From assembly GCA_022750155.1 (NCBI GenBank), contig JAKIWG010000021.1:1-38468 (forward strand): DNA of 38,468 nt, in the 5' to 3' direction. Every line of letters begins with the position of its first letter. Position 1 is the stretch's first letter. Shown in pieces: positions 8,005 through 15,899 of the stretch. The DNA is from Thermoplasmata archaeon. GTDB taxonomy: Archaea > Thermoplasmatota > Thermoplasmata > Lutacidiplasmatales > UBA184. The position numbers were made by a program, and so were the translations under genes. Below the pieces are notes generated by a model. That model was not told the origin of the DNA. It saw only the letters and a list, made by a program, of their open reading frames with translations, and made no database searches.

Positions 8005-9773
8005 GCGTGGGCGGGCGCAGGCGGATCCACCGTCTGTCGGCCGCCACCGTCGAGCGGATCGCCGCCGGCGAGGTCGTGGAACGACCCGCGTCGGTCGTGA
8101 AAGAGCTCGTTGAGAATGCGATGGATGCCGGGGCCACCGAGGTCCGAATCCGCCTCGAGGCGGGCGGCCTCGAGCTCGTTGAGGTCTCGGACAACGGTAG
8201 CGGCATCCCCCCCGAGGAGCTGATGCTCGCGGTCGAGCGGCACGCGACGAGCAAGCTCGGAGCCGAGGAGGCGCTCGAGGGGGTCGACTCTCTCGGGTTC
8301 CGGGGGGAAGCGCTGGCGGCGATCGCCGCCGTCTCGCGGCTCCGATTGACCTCCCGTCCGTCCGAGAGCGACGAGGCGCACGGGGTCTCCCTCGTGGGCG
8401 GCCAGCTCGTCGGCGAGTTCGTCGCCGGCCGGGCCGTGGGAACGACCGTCGAGGTCTCCGACCTGTTCTTCAATACGCCCGCCCGCCGCAAGTTCATGGG
8501 CTCGGCCGCCGCCGAGCAGGTCGAGGTCACCGCCACGATCGAGCGGGCGTACCTCGCGAGGCCGTCGACCGGTTTGACCCTCATGAGCGGGGAGCGAGAG
8601 GTGGCGCGGTTCCCGCCTGCCGATCGGCTCGAGGACGCCGCGGCCGAGGTGCAGGGTCCGGAGTTCCTGCCCCAATCGTTCCGTGTCGACCGGAGCGGGA
8701 GCGACGGGGTGGGCATCGAGGCGGTGGTGGCACGCCCCGCGCTCCATCGCTCCACCTCCGAGGGGATCTTCCTCTCGGTGAACGGGCGCGCCATCCAGTC
8801 CCGCGCCCTCAGTCACGCGGTTCGGCTCGCTTTCATCGACCACCTCCCGAGGACGCGCTTTCCGCTCGGGGTCGTCCATCTCCACCTCGACGCGCGACGG
8901 GTCGACGTGAACGTGCACCCCACGAAGCGGGAGGTGCGGATCGCCAAGGAGCGCGAGGTCGCCGACCTCCTGCGTCGATCCATCCGCGAGTCGCTGCTCG
9001 CCACGCCCCAGGTCGCCGAGCTCGCGGGACCCGCTCTCCCCGCCCTGGCCCGCGGGGCCGAGGAGAGACGGCGCGCGCCGAGCATCGAACACCTGCCGCC
9101 CCTCGCGGGATCCTCCCTGTGGGCCGCACCGGCGGCCGTCCAGCGGCGGCTGCTCCCCGACGAGGAGTCCCCGACGGTGGCCGGGACCTCCCGCCACCCG
9201 TCCCTGCGATTGCTGGGCTCCCTGTTCTCCCTTTATTGGGTCGCCGAGGGCGACGACGGCCTGGTCCTCGTCGACCAGCACGCGGCCAGCGAGCGGGTCC
9301 TCTTCGATGCCCTCCTCCGCGACGGGCGCCTCGGTCGTCAGGCGCTCGTCGAGCCGGTCCGGGTGACCCTGACCTCTCGCCAGCGCGAGCTCCTCTCGAT
9401 GCACGCCGAGGAGGTGCGGTCCGCGGGGTTCGACGTCGAGCCGTTCGGCGGCGACCAGTTCCGGGTCCGCGCGGTCCCCTCGTACCGGGGTCGACGGGCA
9501 CGGCCGGACGCCCTGGCACCCCTACTGGACGAGCTGGCCGCGGGGGGACGTCCGACCGTGCCGAACGGGATGGCCGAGCGACGGGCGGCCACGGTCGCCT
9601 GCCACGCGGCGGTCCGTGGCGGCGACCGGATCTCCTCCGAGGAGATGGGCCGCATCCTCGAGGGACTCTACGGGTTGGCCGAGACGGCGTACGCCTGCCC
9701 TCACGGTCGGCCGATCCTGGTGAAGTTCCCCCGAGGACGGCTCGACCGGCTGTTCCTGCGGAGCGGGGCGTAG
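8001..9773 (+). CDS. mutL: DNA mismatch repair protein MutL
   Basis: A 590-residue MutL starting at the GTG that overlaps the mutS stop. The GHKL ATPase is complete: ERIAAGEVVERPASVVKEL, ENAMDAGA, DNGSGI, RHATSKL and GFRGEALAAI. A variable linker (about residues 330-400) precedes the dimerisation and endonuclease domain. There the family motif DQHA(x)2E(x)4E appears as DQHAASERVLFD, so the last Glu is Asp. Also visible are ACHAAVRGGD and CPHGRPILVKF, the other metal-site motifs. This suggests a nicking-type MutL, not the E. coli kind that needs MutH, though the E-to-D change may alter activity. The next gene, a predicted nuclease, starts one base after the stop. Confidence 0.96.
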   Translation: MSVGGRRRIHRLSAATVERIAAGEVVERPASVVKELVENAMDAGATEVRIRLEAGGLELVEVSDNGSGIPPEELMLAVERHATSKLGAEEALEGVDSLGFRGEALAAIAAVSRLRLTSRPSESDEAHGVSLVGGQLVGEFVAGRAVGTTVEVSDLFFNTPARRKFMGSAAAEQVEVTATIERAYLARPSTGLTLMSGEREVARFPPADRLEDAAAEVQGPEFLPQSFRVDRSGSDGVGIEAVVARPALHRSTSEGIFLSVNGRAIQSRALSHAVRLAFIDHLPRTRFPLGVVHLHLDARRVDVNVHPTKREVRIAKEREVADLLRRSIRESLLATPQVAELAGPALPALARGAEERRRAPSIEHLPPLAGSSLWAAPAAVQRRLLPDEESPTVAGTSRHPSLRLLGSLFSLYWVAEGDDGLVLVDQHAASERVLFDALLRDGRLGRQALVEPVRVTLTSRQRELLSMHAEEVRSAGFDVEPFGGDQFRVRAVPSYRGRRARPDALAPLLDELAAGGRPTVPNGMAERRAATVACHAAVRGGDRISSEEMGRILEGLYGLAETAYACPHGRPILVKFPRGRLDRLFLRSGA

Positions 9774-9774
9774 C

Positions 9775-10317
9775 GTGCGGGAGCACGACCTCGTCGCCCC
9801 CGTCGTCCGATTCCTCGAAGCCCAGGGGTACCGGGTCTGGCCGGACCCGGACGGCTCGGACTACTTCGACATCGTCTGCCGGCGGGGGAATGAGGTGGGC
9901 CTCGTCGAGCTCAAGCTCGCCGACTATCGGAAGCTCCTCGCGCAGGCGCACCGGCGCCGCGGCTACGCCGATTGGGTCTCCGTCGTGCTGCCCCGCGCCT
10001 CCCTGATCGACAAGCTGCTCGCGCTCCCCTCGACGGACCGGGGGCGCCGGGTGGGGGTTTGGCGGGTCGAGGGGGATACGGTCCAGGTCGTCCGCCCTCA
10101 CGCGCCGTTGCGGGCGCCGGAAGAAAGCGAGCCGTTTCCCGAGGCGCGATCGCGCCTCGTCGAGCTCCTGAACGCCCTCGAAGCCGGGCAGTTGCCGGTC
10201 GGGGTCCGGTGGGAGGGGATCGCCCAGGTCCCCGGGAGCGGGCGCCGTCGGAGGGCGACCCGCGATTGGCGACTCGACGAGTTCGACAACGCGCCCGCGG
10301 CGCCGCCGGCCCGCTAG
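9775..10317 (+). CDS. Predicted PD-(D/E)XK nuclease, co-encoded with mutSL
   Basis: A 180-residue protein with a restriction-endonuclease-like domain in its first ~75 residues. After an initial helix (E3, LVAPVVRFLEAQGYRVW) come D32 in YFDIV and E45-x-K47 in VELKL, the expected D...E-x-K metal site. A helix with Q57 (AQAHRRRGYADWV) and a strand VSVVLP follow, as in many such nucleases. The rest is a short strand pair and a basic tail (GRRRRATRD). The GTG start follows the mutL stop by one base, so it is almost certainly in the mutSL operon. A role as a repair nuclease is inference from fold and context. Its stop overlaps the convergent glycosyltransferase stop in the palindrome CTAG. Confidence 0.8.
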   Translation: MREHDLVAPVVRFLEAQGYRVWPDPDGSDYFDIVCRRGNEVGLVELKLADYRKLLAQAHRRRGYADWVSVVLPRASLIDKLLALPSTDRGRRVGVWRVEGDTVQVVRPHAPLRAPEESEPFPEARSRLVELLNALEAGQLPVGVRWEGIAQVPGSGRRRRATRDWRLDEFDNAPAAPPAR

Positions 10318-11474
10318 CCCGCCGGGCGACGCTCGAGGAGCGGTCCGAAGACCTCCTCGAACCGCTCGGCCATCCGGGCGTAGCTGAACCGGTCGGCGTA
10401 CTCGCGGCCCCTCGTCCCGATCTCGCGCCGCAGCGCCGGGTCGGCGAGCAGTTCGGCGAGGTCGCTCGCGAACTCCCCGGGGTCGTCCGAGGCCACCACT
10501 CGGCATGCCTCCTGATCGGGGAGCCCCTCCATCGGGACGTGCCGGCTCACGATCGTCGCGAGGCCGTATCGCATCGCCTCGCGCGGGGCGAGGCCGAAGC
10601 CCTCGTACTTGGCCGGGAATATGAAGACGTCGGCGGCGCGCAGGACCTTCGCCTTCGTCTCCTCGTCTACGACGCCGAGTCCCATCACGCCGGTCCCGGA
10701 GCGCACCGGGGATCCGACGACGAGGAACCGCGCGCCGGGGAAGAAGACCCGCACGCGCTTGAACGCCTCCAGGGCGACGGGGAGACCCTGCCGATCCGGG
10801 GTGCGGCCGATGAACGCGACCGTCGGCACGTCCACCGGCACGTTGAGCGACGTCCTGCACTCTTCACGGGTCCCCACGTCGAGCGGGTCCGGGACGCCGT
10901 GGGGCACGAGATGGACCCGCTCCGCCGGCATGGGGTAGTAGCGCTGCAGCAGCTCCCGGTTGTACGCCGAGGCGACGACGACGGCCGCCGCCGCCCGGAT
11001 CCCCTTTCCTTCGAGGCGCACCAGCGTGCGTCGGTCCACCCAGTTGCCGAGGGTCTGGCGGAGCCCCCGGCGCTCCTCGAGCGGGCGAAGCGTGTCGAAC
11101 GTGTGGAGCGCGATGTCGTGGACGAAGTAGCCGAACACGGGGGCCCGGGCGCCGGTGGGGAGTTCGAGCGCGCCCGCCTTCTCGTCGTTGGCGATGAGCA
11201 GGTCGGCCGAGCGGTCGAGGGCTCGGGAGGCATTCCGCCCGAACGCGATGTCGCGCCCGAACGGCCGTCGTCGCGTGCCGGTGAGCGGGACCGGGACGAC
11301 GGCTACGCCCCGGTGCTCGCGGGCCTGCGGACGGTGGTCGTCCGGATAGAGGACGCGGACCCGGTGGCCCCGGGCCGACAGCGACGCGGACAGCTCCCAG
11401 ACGGCCCGGCTGAGGCCGGAGGTCGGGTCGCCGGGAGGGGCGGTGGCGAAGAAATCGATCTTCCACGACGGCAT
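10314..11474 (-). CDS. GT4 family glycosyltransferase
   Basis: A 386-residue GT-B fold glycosyltransferase. The N-terminal half begins with KIDFFATAPPGDPTSGLSRAVWELSASLSARGH, split here as strand, glycine-rich turn and helix, as in acceptor-binding domains. The C-terminal half has TVAFIGRTPDRQGLPVALEAF and the EX7E motif in EGFGLAPRE (about residue 290), typical of nucleotide-sugar binding in GT4 enzymes. There are no membrane spans, so it is probably cytoplasmic or peripheral. It begins 8 nt after the AlkP-superfamily gene and likely shares its transcript. The pair may act in surface glycan or lipid-linked sugar assembly, but substrate and product cannot be read from sequence. Confidence 0.88.
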   Translation of the reverse strand: MPSWKIDFFATAPPGDPTSGLSRAVWELSASLSARGHRVRVLYPDDHRPQAREHRGVAVVPVPLTGTRRRPFGRDIAFGRNASRALDRSADLLIANDEKAGALELPTGARAPVFGYFVHDIALHTFDTLRPLEERRGLRQTLGNWVDRRTLVRLEGKGIRAAAAVVVASAYNRELLQRYYPMPAERVHLVPHGVPDPLDVGTREECRTSLNVPVDVPTVAFIGRTPDRQGLPVALEAFKRVRVFFPGARFLVVGSPVRSGTGVMGLGVVDEETKAKVLRAADVFIFPAKYEGFGLAPREAMRYGLATIVSRHVPMEGLPDQEACRVVASDDPGEFASDLAELLADPALRREIGTRGREYADRFSYARMAERFEEVFGPLLERRPAG

Positions 11475-11482
11475 CGCGCGCC

Positions 11483-12991
11483 CTAGCTGGCCGAAGGCCA
11501 CAGGCGGGAGCCGAACGTTCGGCCGGTCATGTGGGCGGGGGTCGGGACGCCCATGCCCTCGAGCACGGTGGGCGCGATGTCGAGCAGGGACAAGGCGTCG
11601 ACCGATCGCGCGCCGGGGACGCCGTCGCCGGAGGCGATGAGGATCCCGTTCATCCGGTGGACCCCGGAGCCGTAGAAGTAGGCGGGCCGGTGGCGGAGCA
11701 TCGGACGGGCGTAGCTGAAGTCCATCCTCAGCTCCGTCGCCATGTCGTCGACGCGCAGCAGCAGCGCGGGCGCCTGGTCGAGGTTCGTCCCCCGGTAGAT
11801 CGCCTTCGGGTCGAACACCTCGACGTGCGCCTCGGGGTATCGCTCGAGCTTCTGCCGGATCTCGTCGACGACGGCCGCCGTGCGCTCGGGGGTCAGTTCC
11901 GGGTTGTAGCGGTTGAGGTAGATCCCCTCGGGGACGGGGTAGGAGAAGGCGATGGTGCGCTTCCAGTCGATCTTCGAGGCCATCGCCTCGAAGCTCGACT
12001 CCCCGGCGAGGAGCCGCCCGACGCGCTCGCGCCGGGCCCCCCCGCGCAACCGGTCGGCGAGCGGGGTCAGGAGCCTCCGAAACGGCCCGATGCGATCGCT
12101 GGCGAGCAGGGCCCGGGATAGCACCCGGCGGCGCCAGGATTCCCCGCCGTGCCGCAGGGTGAGGTACTTCTCCTCGAGGAGCCAGCGGTTGGTGAAAAAG
12201 TCCGCGCACGCGGCCCCGTGGCCGTGGTCGGAGATGACGAGGGTGACGCACGGACCGCCGAGGGCGCGGAAGGCGTGGTCGGTCTGCGCGCAGGCGGAGT
12301 CGACCCCGCGCCAGAACGCGAGGAGGTCGGCGGGGATCTCGTCGTGGGGGCGGGCGAGCTGGGACCAGTGCTGGTGCTGGACCCGGTCGGTCTCGCGGAA
12401 CAGGACGAACATGAAGTCGGGGCGGTACTGGTCGCAGAGGATCTTCGCCGCGCGACCGCGCTGTTCCACCCCGCGGGTCGCCTGGCCGATCCACTCGCTG
12501 CGATCGGACTCGCGGTACGCGGGAAGTTCGGGGAGGTACGGTTCCCCGAGCTCGGTCTCGAGGGAGGCCTGCAGGTGCGCCGGGTAGGTCGGCGGGTGCT
12601 CGGAGAGCATGCCGGGGACGAAGAACCCGTTCAGAGGGTAGCCGGACCGCAGCGGAAAGTTGAGGACTCCGACGCGGAGCCCCCGCCGCGAAAGGAGGTC
12701 CCAGAACGCCTCGGCCGGACGGAACGTCTGGACGATCCGGCTCTTTCCCGGACCGCCGTCCGGTTCGGTGAACCCGAAGATCCCCAGGCTGCCAGGGTCC
12801 TGGCCGGTCGCGAAGGAGTACCATGCGGGGATCGTCTTCGGCGGGTAGACCGAGGCGAGCGGGGCCCGGAAGCCTCGCTGGACGAGGCTCTTGAGGAACG
12901 GCAGCTCGCCCGCCTCCATCAGCGGGTCGAGGAGGTCGAAGGTCCCCCCGTCGAGGCCGAGGACGAGGAAGCGGAGAGGAGGAGGGGTCAT
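11483..12991 (-). CDS. AlkP-superfamily phosphohydrolase / phosphodiesterase
   Basis: A 502-residue member of the alkaline phosphatase superfamily (type I phosphodiesterase/nucleotide pyrophosphatase-like). Seen: N-terminal metal Asp in LVLGLDGGTFDLL; the likely nucleophile Thr in PPKTIPAWYSFATGQDPGSLGIFGF, given here as two adjoining parts PPKTIPAW and YSFATGQDPG; VLFRETDRVQHQHW with metal Asp and His; and VISDHGHGA. There is no signal peptide or membrane segment, so it is probably cytoplasmic. Genes of this group often sit beside glycosyltransferases, as here (8 nt upstream of GT4), suggesting phosphorylated polyol or sugar-phosphate chemistry at the envelope. The exact reaction is unknown. 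Confidence 0.87.
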   Translation of the reverse strand: MTPPPLRFLVLGLDGGTFDLLDPLMEAGELPFLKSLVQRGFRAPLASVYPPKTIPAWYSFATGQDPGSLGIFGFTEPDGGPGKSRIVQTFRPAEAFWDLLSRRGLRVGVLNFPLRSGYPLNGFFVPGMLSEHPPTYPAHLQASLETELGEPYLPELPAYRESDRSEWIGQATRGVEQRGRAAKILCDQYRPDFMFVLFRETDRVQHQHWSQLARPHDEIPADLLAFWRGVDSACAQTDHAFRALGGPCVTLVISDHGHGAACADFFTNRWLLEEKYLTLRHGGESWRRRVLSRALLASDRIGPFRRLLTPLADRLRGGARRERVGRLLAGESSFEAMASKIDWKRTIAFSYPVPEGIYLNRYNPELTPERTAAVVDEIRQKLERYPEAHVEVFDPKAIYRGTNLDQAPALLLRVDDMATELRMDFSYARPMLRHRPAYFYGSGVHRMNGILIASGDGVPGARSVDALSLLDIAPTVLEGMGVPTPAHMTGRTFGSRLWPSAS

Positions 12992-13064
12992 CGGTACGGT
13001 ACCGGCACGGGTCCGGTGGTTCTCGGGACGGGCCGCGATTAATAACGATTCGCGAAATCCGGCT

Positions 13065-14969
13065 TCAGAGCAGCCGGACCGCCTCGAGGTTGTACGGGGC
13101 CCTCGTCTCGAGATTGAACCGTTTGTGGAGGCTCGTGGAGAGGTCGACGATCTTCGACTCCTCGCCGTGGTTGAGGAGGATCTTCTGGGGCCTCGGGTCG
13201 AGGGTCGCCACGTAGTTCATCAGCTGAACGCGGTCGGAGTGGCCGGAGAACCCCTCGATCGTGGCGACCTCGAGGCGCACGGGCACCGTGATCGTCCGAC
13301 CCCCGTCCATGAACGTCGCCTCGTTGAGCCCGCGCTGGAGGCGGCGGCCGAAGGTGCCGTCCGCCTGGTATCCGACGAAGAGGATGGCGGCCTTTTCGTC
13401 CGGCGCCCACGCCTTGAAGTATTCCATGACCGGGCCGCCGCTCATCATGCCGGACGTGGCGAGGATGATGCACGGGTCCTTCGAATCGAGCACGCTCATC
13501 CGCATCGACGAGGAATCGATCCGATGGAAGACATCGGAGAGGAACGGGTTGTCGCCCTGCTGGAAGATCTGGGTGCGGAGCTGGCTGTTGAGGTACTCCG
13601 GGTAGGCCGTGTGGATCGCCGTGGCCTCGAAGATCATCCCATCCAGGTAGACGGGGGCGCGCGGGATCTTACCCTCGCGCATGCGCTCCTCGAGCACAAG
13701 CATGACCTCCTGGGAGCGCCCGACGGCGAAGACCGGGACGATGAGCTTGCCGCCGCGGGAGAGGATCTTGGAGGCGAGGCCGGCGAAATCGTCGCTCGCC
13801 TGCTGGCGGCTTGGCTGGACGTCCCGGTAGCCGCCGTACGTCGACTCCAGGATCATCGCCTCCAGGCGGGGGAACCGGTTCGCGGCGGGGTTGAACAGCC
13901 AGCTCCGCTCGAACTTGATGTCCCCGGAGTAGGCGAGATTGTAGTCCCCGTCCCCCAGGTGGAAATGGCAGATCGACGACCCCAGGATATGCCCGGCGTT
14001 GTGCATGGTGAGGCGCATGTCCGGAGCGATGTCCGTCGTCTCGCCCCATCGCAGCGGGATCGTGCGCGTCATCAGGTCGCGCACGTGCGAGGAGTCGTAG
14101 AGGCCCTTGCGGGCCTCCTGGTTGGTGACCTTGATCGCGTCGAGCAGCATCAGCGCCATCAGGTCGCGCGTGGGCGCCGTGCAGTAGATCGGCCCATGGT
14201 AGCCGTACTTGAGGAGCACCGGCACGAGGCCGCAATGGTCGAGGTGCGCGTGGGTGATGACCACGGCGTCCAGCGAGTCGAGCGGGAGGAGCTCCGGAGC
14301 GTTGAAGAACGGGGTGCGGTCCGACCCCGGGTCGATGCCGCAATCGATGAGGACCTTCGAGTTCTGGGTCGTCAGCAGGTGGGCGGAGCGGCCGACCTCC
14401 CGGTAGCCGCCGAGGGCGGTGGTCCGGGACCAGATCTTCTCCGGAAGGCGGTCCCGGGCGATCCGGATCCCGACCTTCTTCAGGAACGTCCGCCGCTCGT
14501 CGAAGACGTTGCGGAGGTGGATCCGCACCTCCTCGACGGTCTTCGACGGGATGGGAGGGGTCCGGACGACCGTCGGGACCCAGCCGATCCGACGCTTGAG
14601 CTCGTTGAGGACCGCGCCCTGTCGGCCGATGGCGGCGCCGGGATTCGCTGCCTCGATCGTGACCTCTCCGGTCTCCGGCTCGAAGAACAGGGCGCTGATT
14701 TCCGCCTCGGTCGGGATGAGTTCGCGGATCGCGGCCTCGGCCTCCTTCGGGTCGATCAGCACGGCGGGGTCGCTGCGGACCAGCACCCGCCGGCGCAGGC
14801 GTTGGGCGATCTGCCTCAGCAGGTCCCCTCCGGAAAGGAACGCGTCGAGCTGCTTGGTGTACAGCACGATGTGCGGTCCCTCGAGCTCGATGTCGGTGAC
14901 CTCGATGGTGTCCGGAAGGATCTCCCGGAGCGCTTCTTTGGTTTGGTCGACGAGTGAGTCGAAACTCAT
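13065..14969 (-). CDS. fttA: KH-domain beta-CASP ribonuclease FttA (aCPSF1)
   Basis: A 634-residue archaeal CPSF-like nuclease, the factor that ends transcription by cutting nascent RNA. Seen: two N-terminal KH domains (first ~150 residues, second with GxxG in IGRQG near 114-118); an MBL domain with HxHxDH at 240-245 (THAHLDHCG); AGHILGSS and YSGDIKFE; a beta-CASP domain with PVFAVGRSQE and SGMMSGGP; and the late HSDR and LNHGE motifs. All metal-site residues appear present, so it should be active. Length is normal. It lies 66 nt after psmB on the same strand. The 73 nt beyond its stop contain a small A/T-rich patch (gattaataac, about 13037-13046) that could be a promoter for the AlkP gene. 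Confidence 0.97.
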   Translation of the reverse strand: MSFDSLVDQTKEALREILPDTIEVTDIELEGPHIVLYTKQLDAFLSGGDLLRQIAQRLRRRVLVRSDPAVLIDPKEAEAAIRELIPTEAEISALFFEPETGEVTIEAANPGAAIGRQGAVLNELKRRIGWVPTVVRTPPIPSKTVEEVRIHLRNVFDERRTFLKKVGIRIARDRLPEKIWSRTTALGGYREVGRSAHLLTTQNSKVLIDCGIDPGSDRTPFFNAPELLPLDSLDAVVITHAHLDHCGLVPVLLKYGYHGPIYCTAPTRDLMALMLLDAIKVTNQEARKGLYDSSHVRDLMTRTIPLRWGETTDIAPDMRLTMHNAGHILGSSICHFHLGDGDYNLAYSGDIKFERSWLFNPAANRFPRLEAMILESTYGGYRDVQPSRQQASDDFAGLASKILSRGGKLIVPVFAVGRSQEVMLVLEERMREGKIPRAPVYLDGMIFEATAIHTAYPEYLNSQLRTQIFQQGDNPFLSDVFHRIDSSSMRMSVLDSKDPCIILATSGMMSGGPVMEYFKAWAPDEKAAILFVGYQADGTFGRRLQRGLNEATFMDGGRTITVPVRLEVATIEGFSGHSDRVQLMNYVATLDPRPQKILLNHGEESKIVDLSTSLHKRFNLETRAPYNLEAVRLL

Positions 14970-15035
14970 TCCTACATGCGAAGGGGTTGCGGCGGGGCCG
15001 GTGGTCCGGACGAGGACAGGAATCGGAAGGAAACG

Positions 15036-15719
15036 CTAGGCGAGCACGGGGGGCAACGGAATCTTGAGCGCTTTCAAGCGTTTATTGATTTCGTCCTCGC
15101 TGAACTCGTGGTATTCCTTGGCGGTGATCGTGTGGATGATGTATCCGTCGCCGCTCGCGGAGTCGCGCTTCATCGCGACGGTGAGGCCGCGCAGGGCGAG
15201 GTCGACGCCGTCGGAGACGGACATGTCGCGGGAGTACCCCTCCTCGAGGACCCCGTAGGCGAAGGTCGAGCCGCTGCCGACGGAAACGAACCGGTCCTCG
15301 ATGGAGCCACCGGCCGGATCGATCGAGTAGACGTGGCCGCCCTTCCCGTCCACCCCGCCGAGGATGAGCCAAGCGTAGTAGGGGAACATCCGGTTCCCGT
15401 TGAGGATGTTCGCGAGGAGCGTGGCCGCCCCGTCCGCGCTCAGGAGCGCACTGCGGCGCAGTCGGTAGAGGGAGACCTCCGCCTTGAGGTAGCGCGCCAG
15501 CACCTGGGCGTCGCCGACGAGGCCCGCGACGGTGATCCCGATGTTGCTGTCGATTCGGAACAGCTTCTGGGTCATCTTGTTCGCGATGAGATTCCCGGCG
15601 GTCGCACGGCGCTCCGTGGCGAGGACGACTCCGTCCTTGCAGACCATCCCGATGGTGGTCGTACCCTTGAGCAGCCGCTCCTCGTCCCGGGCCCCGAGCG
15701 CGCGCATCTGAGTTCCCAT
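15036..15719 (-). CDS. psmB: Proteasome beta subunit
   Basis: A 227-residue archaeal 20S proteasome beta subunit. A 19-residue propeptide ends in LLKG, and autocleavage exposes Thr20 (T1 of mature TTTIG). Glu17 and Lys33 in mature numbering are present (ATERRATAGN, QKLF), as is GSGSTFAYGVLE and the RDSASGDG region with the Asp and Ser needed at the active site. It closely matches Thermoplasma acidophilum. The subunit forms the proteolytic inner rings; the alpha subunit is not in this window. A TATA-like box lies 37 nt before the ATG, implying a leader of about 10 nt. An alternative ATG at codon 5 is possible. Confidence 0.97.
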   Translation of the reverse strand: MGTQMRALGARDEERLLKGTTTIGMVCKDGVVLATERRATAGNLIANKMTQKLFRIDSNIGITVAGLVGDAQVLARYLKAEVSLYRLRRSALLSADGAATLLANILNGNRMFPYYAWLILGGVDGKGGHVYSIDPAGGSIEDRFVSVGSGSTFAYGVLEEGYSRDMSVSDGVDLALRGLTVAMKRDSASGDGYIIHTITAKEYHEFSEDEINKRLKALKIPLPPVLA

Positions 15720-15750
15720 AGGTCGGAAAACCAGGCGGGTGACCCGGGCT

Positions 15751-15760
15751 CGGTATATAA
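15751..15760 (-). promoter_or_regulatory. TATA box for psmB
   Basis: A clear ttatataccg on the minus strand, the strongest TATA-like element in this part of the window, centred 37 nt before the psmB ATG. Confidence 0.6.
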
Positions 15761-15857
15761 CCGCTCGTTCGGGGTTTCCTCGGAGTAACCACCTCGGCCC
15801 GCCCGCGCCGCCGGGGGCGGGCCACGGCGCTCGTTTCCGGGCGGCGCGCGCCGCGAA

Positions 15858-15866
15858 CCATTAAGC
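15858..15866 (+). promoter_or_regulatory. TATA-like box for the sdh operon
   Basis: The sequence ccattaagc lies about 38 nt before the sdhA ATG at 15900, similar to the psmB spacing. It makes the longer GTG start at 15873 unlikely. Confidence 0.4.
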
Positions 15867-15899
15867 ACAGGTGTGCGTCGGGGCGATGGGATTTTCGCG

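Noticed and set aside
12891-14957. 688-aa open frame on the plus strand opposite fttA
   Set aside because: It is an antisense shadow of a clearly conserved ribonuclease; high GC keeps reverse frames open and its composition is low-complexity Arg, Val and Asp rich.
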